Positions 48,047-57,915 are shown, counted from the first letter of the stretch. The stretch: 64,000 bases of DNA from Ignavibacteriae bacterium HGW-Ignavibacteriae-4 (GCA_002839765.1 PGYR01000017.1:1-64000), one strand, 5' to 3'. Program-made: numbers and translations. Notes: generated by a model from the letters alone, not told the origin.

Positions 48047-48331
48047 TCAAGAATAATTTTGATATTTTACGAAACCAAATACATCAATAGTATTTCTATT
48101 AATATTTATTTTATAGATAATAGAATAACCTTTGAAGATTAAATCTCTTATATTATCATCATCAAAATAGATTGACTTTCTTCCCATATATGGATTATTT
48201 TCAACTAACCTGATTTTTTCAATAAGTTCTCTATTAAAACTTTGTGCTCTTGAAACGGAATCAATTGATATGTATTTGACCTGTTTAGAAAGACTATTTG
48301 TGAAGGCTGACTTAAATCTAATTTTCATCAT
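48047..48331 (-). CDS. RelE/ParE-like toxin
   Basis: 'MMKIRFKSAFTNSLSKQVKYISIDSVSRAQSFNRELIEKIRLVENNPYMGRKSIYFDDDNIRDLIFKGYSIIYKININRNTIDVFGFVKYQN'. The ORF track extends further upstream (48460), but MMKIRFK overlapping the antitoxin stop is the better start. Confidence 0.85.
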   Translation of the reverse strand: MMKIRFKSAFTNSLSKQVKYISIDSVSRAQSFNRELIEKIRLVENNPYMGRKSIYFDDDNIRDLIFKGYSIIYKININRNTIDVFGFVKYQNYS

Positions 48332-48551
48332 TATTAATAGATTTTGTAAGAATCTCTTCAAATTCTTCAAGAGTATGGAAAGTTGCATTGCCTTCTTCCA
48401 TTTCATCCAACTCTTTTTGTAAATACGCCTTATTGCGTTTGAATTCGCTTTCATCTTCAATAATTAACATATCATTTTTGTCATAATCATTCATTTGACT
48501 AATAAACTTATTATAAGCATTGTCACTTACTTTTATAGTTATAGTATGCAT
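48318..48551 (-). CDS. Putative antitoxin partner of 48047-48331
   Basis: Small acidic ORF directly upstream and overlapping the toxin start; 'MHTITIKVSDNAYNKFISQMNDYDKNDMLIIEDESEFKRNKAYLQKELDEMEEG'. Confidence 0.8.
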   Translation of the reverse strand: MHTITIKVSDNAYNKFISQMNDYDKNDMLIIEDESEFKRNKAYLQKELDEMEEGNATFHTLEEFEEILTKSINNDEN

Positions 48552-48602
48552 CTTATACCTCTTCTTTTAATTTGATATTTACTAATATAACGAAAATACA
48601 AA

Positions 48603-49169
48603 TTAATTGTTTTTACTGCATAAATTAAGAAAATTATTAATCTTTCTTTCCCTCTTCCAGTTTATCCATTTTTTAGCAGAGATAATATCTTTTAGGTGTG
48701 ATTTCATTAAAAATTTGAATAATGGGGTTTCATTAAAAATTATCATTCTAAATGGGTTACTATGAGATTTATCATTATATTTCATTTCTTTCATGTCAAC
48801 TTTATACTTACTAATTTCTTTGGAGTATTCTTTTATACCGAATTTTGTATCTAGCACTACTAGATTGTTTAGAATAATCTTTCTTTTATAATTCTTTTCG
48901 ATAGTTATCTCATAGTACATAGTATACCCTATATCATCAAAATCTATATTTATCTTCCTCTTACTTTTTTTATTAATGTACTGTAAACTATTTTCTCCTC
49001 TAAAACTATATTCGAAGTATAATTCATAACTGTATTCATCTTTTAGAAAAGAATATTCTTTTTTTAGATAATCTAAAAAAGAGTGTTTATGCAGGTATAA
49101 TTGATCATATACGTCTTTGTTATGTATTATTAAATTCTCGATTCTGTTCTTTAACAAGGTGCCCCCCAT
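48603..49169 (-). CDS. Hypothetical protein (orphan)
   Basis: 188-aa basic ORF between the TA pair and degraded sequence; no family recognised. Confidence 0.5.
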   Translation of the reverse strand: MGGTLLKNRIENLIIHNKDVYDQLYLHKHSFLDYLKKEYSFLKDEYSYELYFEYSFRGENSLQYINKKSKRKINIDFDDIGYTMYYEITIEKNYKRKIILNNLVVLDTKFGIKEYSKEISKYKVDMKEMKYNDKSHSNPFRMIIFNETPLFKFLMKSHLKDIISAKKWINWKRERKINNFLNLCSKNN

Positions 49170-49228
49170 AATATAATTTTACGCTACTCTTTTACGTCAT
49201 CCCCTAATTTACAAAACATTTCCATTAT

Positions 49229-49381
49229 TTATATTCTAATTCGTTGCCACCTCACCCATACACTAACCCACTCAACTGCTGTGCAAGTTTGAATGTCGGG
49301 GTTGTTACGGATTATATCCGCTAGTTCACCCCAGCTGTGGTGCTCTAGTTTATCCATATCCAAATCACGTTCGGCTTTTGC
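49229..49381 (-). pseudogene. C-terminal fragment of an unidentified protein
   Basis: Frame reads AKAERDLDMDKLEHHSWGELADIIRNNPDIQTCTAVEWVSVWVRWQRIRI*; no plausible full-length start (possible short start at 49357). Confidence 0.45.
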
Positions 49382-49403
49382 TTATGATTATTAGCATTTT
49401 CAT
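49365..49403 (-). pseudogene. Relic start of a third tandem paralog (MKMLIIISKSRT*)
   Basis: ATG overlaps the upstream stop in the same TAATG arrangement as at 50576-50580; signal-peptide-like start then immediate stop. Confidence 0.55.
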
Positions 49404-50578
49404 TAGTCAATAAACTCGATTATTATATAGGAACCGGAAGCATTATAAGGGCCATAAATGTCAGTATAGTAAGAAGAACCACCGTTATTTTGAGATGTAG
49501 AATTTTTAGAACTTAAACTAATCTGTACGTCTTTAAAATCTGAAATTTTAAATTTATTCGATTTCCGAATATCTAGAGCAACATTCAAATTAATATTGAG
49601 GTTTTTCTCTTCATATTCCATTGAATATTCATAACTGTATGAACATTTGAAATTACTTGAATATTTGAATGCTTGAATTAAAGAGTCGTTACCGATTGTA
49701 AACTTGAGACCTTGTATATCATAATCCGTATCTGTAAAATAACTATTTCTAGGTATAGATTTTCTGTTAATGTAGCATAAACTATCTCTAATAACAACCG
49801 TATCTGTGAAGTTATGTATGTAATCACTATAAGTTGTATAATAAGTATCTGCGTTATTATGATGAATTCCATGTTTCGTGACTTTTAAATTATTTAAAAA
49901 CAACTCTACCCTTATATGCTTACCATCAAATACTGTGTTTTGAGATAGCATATCAAATATTATAGTTTCCCTATCTTTAGTTCTTGCAGTTAAGTGTTCG
50001 TATGGTTTGAACCCTTTAGCATAAATAGTAAACTTATAATCGTATTGTGATTGAACGCTATTATCTTTGGTTAACGAGGGCATAGAAGTTTGAGTGAGCG
50101 ATATATCGTTCCCATTACTACTTCCTATCTTCACGAATTTGTGAGTTGATTTGCCGATTGTAATAAAATAAAACCCTTGATTAAGACCAGCAATATTCAG
50201 AGTAAGATTTTGCTTCCCTATACCCAAATTTTTATTTTCACTATATAGTTTTCTGCCTTCTATATCCACTACACTTATTGGCGAACTTGAAATATTATTA
50301 GAAGTAAATTCTATATTCAGTATGTCATTGGCTGGGTTGGGATAAATCCGCACATCGTTGTATTCTTCGTTCAGTTCGACTGTAGTTATTGTACCCAAAT
50401 GAACAGAGCTAGAGACTATAGTAGTGTCTTTGCCAGTGTTCATGTAGTACACGTTTATGCTGTCAATTTTTACAGGGACTTTGTAATATGGGTCATTTGC
50501 CACAAAGTGATATGATTCGGAGTGGAGTGAACTCCCGAAGATAATAGTTAAAACTATGATTAATAATAAGTTTTTCAT
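49403..50578 (-). CDS. Secreted protein with T9SS-like sorting domain positioned internally
   Basis: 'VRIYPNPANDILNIEFTSNNISSSPISVVDIEGRKLYSENKNLGIGKQNLTLNIAGLNQGFYFITIGKSTHKFVKIGSSNG' at roughly residues 78-157, then ~230 further residues. Confidence 0.8.
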   Translation of the reverse strand: MKNLLLIIVLTIIFGSSLHSESYHFVANDPYYKVPVKIDSINVYYMNTGKDTTIVSSSVHLGTITTVELNEEYNDVRIYPNPANDILNIEFTSNNISSSPISVVDIEGRKLYSENKNLGIGKQNLTLNIAGLNQGFYFITIGKSTHKFVKIGSSNGNDISLTQTSMPSLTKDNSVQSQYDYKFTIYAKGFKPYEHLTARTKDRETIIFDMLSQNTVFDGKHIRVELFLNNLKVTKHGIHHNNADTYYTTYSDYIHNFTDTVVIRDSLCYINRKSIPRNSYFTDTDYDIQGLKFTIGNDSLIQAFKYSSNFKCSYSYEYSMEYEEKNLNINLNVALDIRKSNKFKISDFKDVQISLSSKNSTSQNNGGSSYYTDIYGPYNASGSYIIIEFID

Positions 50579-51736
50579 TAGTCAATAAACTCGATTTTGA
50601 TGTAGGATATTTCAGGATTGTATGCTTCCATAGTCCAAGTTTCATAATGCCCTGGGCACATTACAGAATAGTATTCATAATTATTATAATTATATCTATA
50701 GTTACTTTCTATAAACTTCATTTGGAATTGAAATCCATTATCTAATTGATATTTGAAAGCGTTATCGAATTTGAATGAAGAATGAAATTCGTCATTGTGA
50801 TATTGATCGCCCTGCTGATAAGATTTATCATATTCGTAGATAAAGGTTAAATTACTAATAGTCATATTTGCAGTATCAATATCAAAATTCAAGATTGAAT
50901 AAATGAAATATACCGTCACTAGAGTTCCCTTTAGCATTAATCATTTCGAATGAATTATTTCTTGATACTAGAGTGTCTTCATAAAGCAAAACTTTGTCCT
51001 CAATTCTTACTTCATCTTTTTCTTCACCTTGTGAATTATGAGCTCTATATTTATAACTAACATTTACATCTTTTAAATATATTTCAAACAGCATCTTGTT
51101 ACCAAATAAAGTAATGCTTTTGGCTTTCATATCCAACTCAAGTACGGTATCATTTATAAGTGCTTTAGTATAGTAATTCTTCGGATTGAATCCTTCTGAG
51201 TAAATAGTAAAACGATAGTCAAACTGCGATTGAACTTTATTCTCTTTTACGAGTGAATTAGGCATATAAGAACCAGATAAAATGCTTATATCTTGCCCAT
51301 TACTAGATGTGTTTTTTATGAATGTTTGTGTTTGATTGCCACTTCTTATAGCGTAAATACCTTGAGCTAATCCAGCAACATTCAGTGATATATTTCTAGA
51401 AAAAACTGACGATGATTTGAAGTGAACTCTGCCATTAATATCAGATATAGTAATATCAGAGCTATTCAAATCTACATTCAAAATACCATCCACTGGGTTA
51501 GGATAGATTGCCATTTTAGAATTTGATACGACTTTCTCAACTGAGCTAATTGTTTCGAAGAAAATAGAATCAGAACGATACAGTTCCTCATCGCCGGTGT
51601 TCAAATCATGTACTAATATGCTATCTATTGGCACTTCTTTATCATAGTATCTATCCATAGCCACGAACTTGACGGAATGTGACCAAAGCTGTGAAGTGAT
51701 AAACAATAATGCTAGTAAAAATAATAAGTTTTTCAT
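50578..51736 (-). pseudogene. Frameshifted paralog of 49403-50578 (ORFs 50882-51736 and 50578-50937)
   Basis: Upstream ORF has the N-terminal half with internal sorting domain; the overlapping second frame carries 'NFDIDTANMTISNLTFIYEY...YNPEISYIKIEFID', matching the paralog's C-terminal half ('...SGSYIIIEFID'). Confidence 0.75.
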
Positions 51737-51747
51737 TTTGTGTCTCG

Positions 51748-51787
51748 TTTATATATATAAAGACACATGAACCGCAAAAACGTCTCA
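51748..51787 (-). repeat. Inverted-orientation copy of the 41.4 kb element, upstream of 51736
   Basis: RC reads TGAGACGTTTTTGCGGTTCATGTGTCTTTATATATATAAA. Confidence 0.9.
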
Positions 51788-51863
51788 AGAAAAGTGAAGT
51801 TTTTTTTGTTTACTAATATTGAATCTTCACTTCTATAAGCATAAAAGCACAGGAATTGCCTAT

Positions 51864-52976
51864 TTAATCTCTAGGTATGTTCTTATCATCAACTTTTGTA
51901 GAAGTTTTCAATTCGGAGTTGAAGCGTAAATCGTAGTAATGATCCGCTTTCGGTAGCGGTATAACCATAGTACCGGTTTTGTCAATGAATCCAACTTGAT
52001 CGCCATCTACAGCCCAAGCTAGTCCATTTTCTCCGAAACCTTCGGCATAATCAAAATTCTTCTTGAAGAGGAACTCCCCAGTAGAATCTATATATCCCCA
52101 TCTTTCGGCAAACATAACTACAGCAGCGCCATTTTTGAAACTCTTAGCATGGTCGAACCTAAAATCTGTTAGTTGCAAACCTTTGTTGTCTAACATAGCC
52201 CATTTCATAACATAACTATCGTCATAGAATCCTGCCATAGTACGGTTCTCGTTCATATTATACGCTTCGTCGTAGATTTTCTGTATTGTAACAACGCCAT
52301 ATTTATTGATGAAACCGATTTTGCCAGTTGCAGTATCTGCAACTCTTGCGAATCCGTTATTGAAGTTCGAAGGAATATCCAAAATGAAGTCTATTTTCTG
52401 ATTCCCTTGCTTATCTATAAACCCAACTTTGTAATTGTCATTAGAAACAGCAGCCATTCCCTCACTAAAAGCATAGCCGACTATATTCTCATCTAATTTG
52501 ATGACCATTTTACCAGAGTGGTCTATGTACCCTCTTTCGCCATCTTTCATTACATAAGCTAGCCCTTCACTGAAGCTAAGAGCGTCGCGGTATTGTATAT
52601 CTTTGAACATTTTACCAGAAGAATCAATAAATCCAAAATCAAAAACCTCTTCTACTGGATTAACTGGGTTGAATATAACTGCTTTACCTTCATTGAAGGG
52701 AACTCCTTGTTCCGCGTTTGTCTTTATTTTTATTTTGCCAGTCTTATCAAAATAGACCCAAGTCAATTTCTTGTCTAATATAACTTGAGCCCCAATTAGA
52801 CCTTCGGAAAAGCCACCAACTTCAGTTATTCCACCAGCTCTGAACATTTGTTTACCAGCAGAATTGATAAATGTCCATTCATTACCCTGCTTGTATGCAA
52901 CTAATGGAGTTTGAGCAAATGTATAAGATGTAAAAAGTATAGAGAATATTATTAATAATGTAAATTTTGATTTCAT
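51864..52976 (-). CDS. WG-repeat-containing secreted protein
   Basis: Repeats 'FGFIDSSGKMF', 'RGYIDHSGKMV', 'VGFIDKQGNQ', 'IGFINKYGVV', 'WGYIDSTGEF', 'VGFIDKTGTMVIPL'. Confidence 0.93.
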   Translation of the reverse strand: MKSKFTLLIIFSILFTSYTFAQTPLVAYKQGNEWTFINSAGKQMFRAGGITEVGGFSEGLIGAQVILDKKLTWVYFDKTGKIKIKTNAEQGVPFNEGKAVIFNPVNPVEEVFDFGFIDSSGKMFKDIQYRDALSFSEGLAYVMKDGERGYIDHSGKMVIKLDENIVGYAFSEGMAAVSNDNYKVGFIDKQGNQKIDFILDIPSNFNNGFARVADTATGKIGFINKYGVVTIQKIYDEAYNMNENRTMAGFYDDSYVMKWAMLDNKGLQLTDFRFDHAKSFKNGAAVVMFAERWGYIDSTGEFLFKKNFDYAEGFGENGLAWAVDGDQVGFIDKTGTMVIPLPKADHYYDLRFNSELKTSTKVDDKNIPRD

Positions 52977-53127
52977 TTTTAGCTATTATTTAGTTTTAGA
53001 ATGCCTTTTTATACGAAAAAACAATGAATTAGTTAAGTATTATGCCGTTTACAAATATAAGACTTCTAAATTGATAAAAAATTCGTTAATTTTGCAACTT
53101 ACGTACATTTAAATAAATCAGAAAGTT

Positions 53128-54603
53128 ATGGCAAAAGAATTAAGCGTTTTGTTTGTTACTCCCGAGGTTTACCCTTTTTCAAACGAAACTACTATCGCGG
53201 ATTTTTCATACTCATTCACTTTAGCCCTACGAGAGCTAGGTCATGATGCAAGAATTATGATGCCCAAATTTGGGAACGTGTCGGAAAGAAGGAATAGAAT
53301 ACATGATATCAATAGATTAAAAGAGCTAACATTTGATATGGGTGGCGAACAAATAGTCGGTTCGATCAAATCGTCCTCTATCAGTAACTCCAGAAATAAA
53401 GTTCAAGCATATATAACAACGAATCTAAATTATTTTGATTCATTCAAAGGTGCTTACCATGACCAAAAGACATGGGAAAAGCATCCGGATAGTTTAGAGA
53501 GGTTCATATTTTTTAGTAAAACAGTAATCGATACTTGCGTACTACTCAACTGGTTCCCACAAGTCATTCACTGCTTTGGCTGGCAAACTGCACTTATACC
53601 AGCTTATGCTAAAACTCTTTACCCTAAAGAATTCAAGAAAACGAAATTCGTATTTACTACGAATGATTTTGCTGACCAAGGTGTAGATAAGATAACTAAG
53701 TTCAATCTATTGGGCTTGCCCGATAGTATGAAAGATGATTTCACTCACAACAAAGATTTGAATCTGCTGAAAGGTGGGCTTATACATGCTGACAAAGTAA
53801 CTGCTATAAGTACTAGCTACGGCGAAGAAGTGCTAAAAGATGATACATTGTCTAATGGCCTATTCAAAAAAGTAAAAGATGTGAAGAAGAAGTTCGCTGC
53901 AATTGATAGTAAAATAGATACTTGGACATGGAACCCTGCACAGGATGACACGTTAGTTGCTAAGTACGATGAAGAGTTTGTAGATTTCAAATACCACAAT
54001 AAAGTTGATTTGGTCAACAAGTTTGGTTTAGAATTCCACCCTAAAACTCCATTGATTGCTATCAATGTAAAAATAGATAATAAACAAGATTTGAAACTTT
54101 TTATTGATTCAGCCGATACTCTGTTTAAAGAAAACTTACAAGTTGTACTTTTAGGTCCTGGTGATAAAGAATTGAAAAAAGTATTAGATGGGATAGAGAA
54201 AAAACATCCATCTAAATTCAAATTCAAACTTGGATTCTCAGAAGCATTGAACTCGGAAGTAGAAGCGGGAAGTGATATGTATCTAATAACTGCTGAAAAG
54301 CCAGCTACTGCCGCTAAATTCATGCAAGCGTGTTTGTATGGCTCTGTGCCAATCGTACACAATGCTGGTGTGATAAAGGAAATAGCTGAACCATTCAACG
54401 ATGAAGAATTTGAAGGTAATTCGATTTTGTTTGATGAATATACAACAGATTCGATGATGGTTGCTGTTAAAAAGGCGTTGGAATTATTCTCAGATAAAGA
54501 TGATTGGATTACTCTAGCTAGAAACAGTATGTTAGAAGACTTTAGTTGGAAAGAAAAAGCTAAAGAATATGACAGTTTATACAAAAAGCTATTTAAAGAT
54601 TAA
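53128..54603 (+). CDS. Glycogen/starch synthase-like glycosyltransferase (GT5-type)
   Basis: 'VLFVTPEVYPFSNETTIADFSYSFTLALRELGHDARIMMPKFG...VIHCFGWQTALIPAYAKTLY...KPATAAKFMQACLYGSVPIVHNAG'. Confidence 0.85.
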   Translation: MAKELSVLFVTPEVYPFSNETTIADFSYSFTLALRELGHDARIMMPKFGNVSERRNRIHDINRLKELTFDMGGEQIVGSIKSSSISNSRNKVQAYITTNLNYFDSFKGAYHDQKTWEKHPDSLERFIFFSKTVIDTCVLLNWFPQVIHCFGWQTALIPAYAKTLYPKEFKKTKFVFTTNDFADQGVDKITKFNLLGLPDSMKDDFTHNKDLNLLKGGLIHADKVTAISTSYGEEVLKDDTLSNGLFKKVKDVKKKFAAIDSKIDTWTWNPAQDDTLVAKYDEEFVDFKYHNKVDLVNKFGLEFHPKTPLIAINVKIDNKQDLKLFIDSADTLFKENLQVVLLGPGDKELKKVLDGIEKKHPSKFKFKLGFSEALNSEVEAGSDMYLITAEKPATAAKFMQACLYGSVPIVHNAGVIKEIAEPFNDEEFEGNSILFDEYTTDSMMVAVKKALELFSDKDDWITLARNSMLEDFSWKEKAKEYDSLYKKLFKD

Positions 54604-54605
54604 GA

Positions 54606-55850
54606 ATGACTAAAATACTATTAAAAGTACTATTGGTAGTACTCTCATTATACTTTATAGGTTGCAACGAGCAGCCGACGGAGTTAGGTTACAAGATAGA
54701 CAGCGTTACATTCACGGCTATATCTAACAGAGAAAATAACCTAATAACTGATGGTGCTTCACAAAAGTACTATTTAACTCCTTTCAATCAAGGTGTATTC
54801 CACGTTGGTAAGGTTGGTGAATATGCTTCTTATCCTATCATAAGATATGGTGAAGTGTTGAAATTGGCTAATGCTGAGATTATCTCAGCTACTTTGCATT
54901 TGATTAATAGTGATTATGCACTTGGTGATACTAATGATCTCCAATCTTTTGAAATATACGAAGTCCAACAACCAATATTACCATCTTCTACTTACGAAAC
55001 TGTATTCAAAGTTAATGGAGTAGATGCCGTTTACAAAGATGAACTAATGGGTTCGTTCGAAATGGTTTCCAAAGATATAGAAGATACAACTAAGATTGTA
55101 CTAAAAACTCAATTGATAAAAAATTGGATTGCGTTTTCTATACTTGATTCAGGGAATACTTTAGATACAAATGATATCCGTAGAAAATACAGCTATTCAA
55201 TTGGATTAAAGCCAACCGCTAATTCGAAAGTAATAAATGGATTTCTTTCAGATAGAATTGGTAATAGTGGAGAAGAATCTCCGAATCCGTTTATACAAAT
55301 TGTGTATAAAATGAAGGACAGCACTACTAACGATACTATGAAGCTGCGTTCTAATATTGCTGCTTTCTATGCTGAGGGACCTACCCCAGATAAAAAATCA
55401 CTGACTGTACAATCAGGACTTAGTGTCCGCTCTATGCTTAATTTTGACATTTCTTCTTTACCTAGGTACTCTTCTGTAGTGAAAGCTGTACTGAAAGTAT
55501 ATGTAGATGATAGCCGTTCTATATACGGCTCTTTGGGGAAAGACAGTTTCCTTTTGGCTCAAAAAGATTTGGATTTCGATTCTGGATTTTTCCTTGATAA
55601 TAAGAATATATATCTTGGTGTAAGGGCCTCAGGAACTAATTATTATAGATTTTCGAGTGTGACTTCGGCTGTCGAAGATTGGGTGAAATCTGGTGAACTA
55701 GGTTCACTATTACTCAATTATTCTCCGAATGGCAGTCCCAACGATAGTTATAAGCGTTTGGACAAATACTATCTATATGGCGTAGAAGCCGATAGTGCAT
55801 TGCGTCCAGAACTAACAATATTTTACGCGAAAAGACCAGATTTTAAATGA
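54606..55850 (+). CDS. Lipoprotein, DUF4270-like
   Basis: Lipobox 'LYFIGCNEQPTELGY'; DNRLxxP-type extracellular lipoprotein; overlaps next CDS by 4 nt. Confidence 0.65.
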   Translation: MTKILLKVLLVVLSLYFIGCNEQPTELGYKIDSVTFTAISNRENNLITDGASQKYYLTPFNQGVFHVGKVGEYASYPIIRYGEVLKLANAEIISATLHLINSDYALGDTNDLQSFEIYEVQQPILPSSTYETVFKVNGVDAVYKDELMGSFEMVSKDIEDTTKIVLKTQLIKNWIAFSILDSGNTLDTNDIRRKYSYSIGLKPTANSKVINGFLSDRIGNSGEESPNPFIQIVYKMKDSTTNDTMKLRSNIAAFYAEGPTPDKKSLTVQSGLSVRSMLNFDISSLPRYSSVVKAVLKVYVDDSRSIYGSLGKDSFLLAQKDLDFDSGFFLDNKNIYLGVRASGTNYYRFSSVTSAVEDWVKSGELGSLLLNYSPNGSPNDSYKRLDKYYLYGVEADSALRPELTIFYAKRPDFK

Positions 55851-57073
55851 AAAAAATAATCCCTTTTATAGCTTTAATACTACTTAGCACGCCTTTGTTT
55901 TCACAAGGTGGGTCAAACTATTCTATATTTGGAGTAGGTGAATTAAACCACGTTAATGGTGCCAAGTATGATGCATTAGGTGGCACTTCAGTTGCATTCC
56001 CACATACTACTGGTATCAACTTATCAAACCCAGCTATGTGGTCAGAAAACACCGACACACGAATCCAGCTAGGATATAAGTTCAATCAAAGTTTAGTGTC
56101 TAATGCAAACCAAGATTTGTATCAGAATAATGGTGGACTAGACGGTTTACTTACTTTATTCAATTTGGATACTGCTATGGGTGCTTCTATCTCTATGGGG
56201 TTTTATAGCTATACAAATGTGAATAGTTTAATATCTGCACCTGTTACTGTTAGTGCTAACGGCGAGAGTCTTTCCGGAGTAACTACTTATCAAGCAAGCG
56301 GCGGAATAACTAGAGTATATTTTGGTTTTTCTATAAAGCCAATTGACATGTTAGCAGTAGGAGCACAGATATTCGGTAATACTGGTTTGATAGAAAACAG
56401 AGCACAATCTGTATTCAACGAAACAAATTCATTCGCTACATATACAGAAGCTAGAGATGGATTGGGTGGAACTGGATTTAGATTTGGGCTTATGTTAGAA
56501 CCTGTGAGCAATCTTAGATTTGGAGCTTACTTCGAGCCAAGTTCATCACTTTCAGTTGAAAATAATTTGACTTTCGGTTCAGGTTTAGTAGATGATACTA
56601 CCTTCAGTTCGAATAAAGACTATGATTTACCTAGCAACTTGGGATTAGGTGTTTCTTATGAATCTGGCAAATTTATCTTTGGGTTAGATTTCAACACTTC
56701 AGATTATAGTTCATTCCAATACAATACTTATGACAATGTAAATTATTCAACTTATAACTCATATTCGTTTGGAATACATAGAATAGGTAATAATAGTCCT
56801 AATGCTAAAGGATTAGATTCTTGGGGTTATAGTCTCGGTGCTAATATCAAAAATAACTACTTCCAAGTAAATGGAGTAGCTATTAATGAATTTTCTGGTT
56901 CTTTTGGATTCACTATACCTATCAGAGGTACAGCTGAGCTCGATGCCGCATTCACTATAGGGCAAAGAGGAACAACTGACAATGGATTAATCAAAGAGAG
57001 CTTTGGTAAGCTTTCTATAAATATAAGTATCGGTGATACTTGGTTCCAGCCTTTCAATAGAAGCTACGAATAA
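55847..57073 (+). CDS. Outer membrane beta-barrel protein
   Basis: Signal peptide; 'NYSIFGVGELNHVNGAKYDALGGTSVAFPHTTGINLSNPAMWS', alternating barrel strands to the C-terminus. Confidence 0.8.
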   Translation: MKKIIPFIALILLSTPLFSQGGSNYSIFGVGELNHVNGAKYDALGGTSVAFPHTTGINLSNPAMWSENTDTRIQLGYKFNQSLVSNANQDLYQNNGGLDGLLTLFNLDTAMGASISMGFYSYTNVNSLISAPVTVSANGESLSGVTTYQASGGITRVYFGFSIKPIDMLAVGAQIFGNTGLIENRAQSVFNETNSFATYTEARDGLGGTGFRFGLMLEPVSNLRFGAYFEPSSSLSVENNLTFGSGLVDDTTFSSNKDYDLPSNLGLGVSYESGKFIFGLDFNTSDYSSFQYNTYDNVNYSTYNSYSFGIHRIGNNSPNAKGLDSWGYSLGANIKNNYFQVNGVAINEFSGSFGFTIPIRGTAELDAAFTIGQRGTTDNGLIKESFGKLSINISIGDTWFQPFNRSYE

Positions 57074-57097
57074 CACAAAACTAAATAAAAATTTTAG

Positions 57098-57129
57098 AAA
57101 AGGAGTTAGAATAAATGGCTCCTTTTTTT
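57098..57129 (+). terminator. Rho-independent terminator
   Basis: AAAAGGAG...CTCCTTTTTTT stem and T-run. Confidence 0.85.
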
Positions 57130-57248
57130 ATTATAATATTAGTTTCTAAGTGCTGTAAACTGAAAGTATGTATAAAATTCCGTTGACATTGAGTGAAATG
57201 ATTACTATACAAATATATATTCGGTTAGCAATTATTCTAATCTCGAAC

Positions 57249-57746
57249 CTATTTCCACATCTGAGAAGAGTAACCGATTTGGAACAAGAGCTGAGGATTA
57301 GAGAAATCACCCTCACCAACTGAAACACCAACACTCATTAGAAAACCTTTAGTATTCATCAAATAACTAATAGAAGCGTAATTCCACTTCTTGGTAGGTG
57401 ATGGATACCCATAAGTATTAGTTTCTTGTGGGAAACGAGCTAGACCGCCACCAATAGTTACTGCGTGGTAAGTCCTTCTGTTAAGTGCAAACTTATAACC
57501 TAAATCTAGCTGACCACCTTGGTAATTGCCTAAATACAAACCACTGATTTTCACTAAATAGTCACCAAAATGTTTTGCGTAGTTCAAATTGATGATCGCG
57601 GGCGTACCAAGTACTAACCCAAATTCTGAGGATAGATATTCTTCTTTCTCATCACTTTTGACCTCTACAATTTTATCTTCCGTTTGTGTGTGTACATTAG
57701 TTGCTGCTAATAGCAGTAAAGTAAGTGCAATAATCAAAGTTTTCAT
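57249..57746 (-). CDS. Hypothetical secreted/outer membrane protein
   Basis: Signal peptide 'MTMKTLIIALTLLLLAATNVHTQ'; barrel-like 'GYKFALNRRTYHAVTIGGGLARFP'. ORF track extends to 57812. Confidence 0.6.
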   Translation of the reverse strand: MKTLIIALTLLLLAATNVHTQTEDKIVEVKSDEKEEYLSSEFGLVLGTPAIINLNYAKHFGDYLVKISGLYLGNYQGGQLDLGYKFALNRRTYHAVTIGGGLARFPQETNTYGYPSPTKKWNYASISYLMNTKGFLMSVGVSVGEGDFSNPQLLFQIGYSSQMWK

Positions 57747-57915
57747 TGTCATTATCATTATTTCTATATTTTGTTGATTATCAATATAGTATAAATAAAT
57801 GAGTTTTCGCAAAAATTTATGAATCTATAATAGAATACTTTCTTTGCTAGAGTATAACCTACTCCGTACTTTCGCAAAGTAATTATTTTCATAACAAAAT
57901 AAAAAGGTAATACGA

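Noticed and set aside
53817-54584. 255-aa antisense ORF over the glycogen synthase-like gene
   Set aside because: Shadow ORF; the sense strand encodes a recognisable glycosyltransferase.
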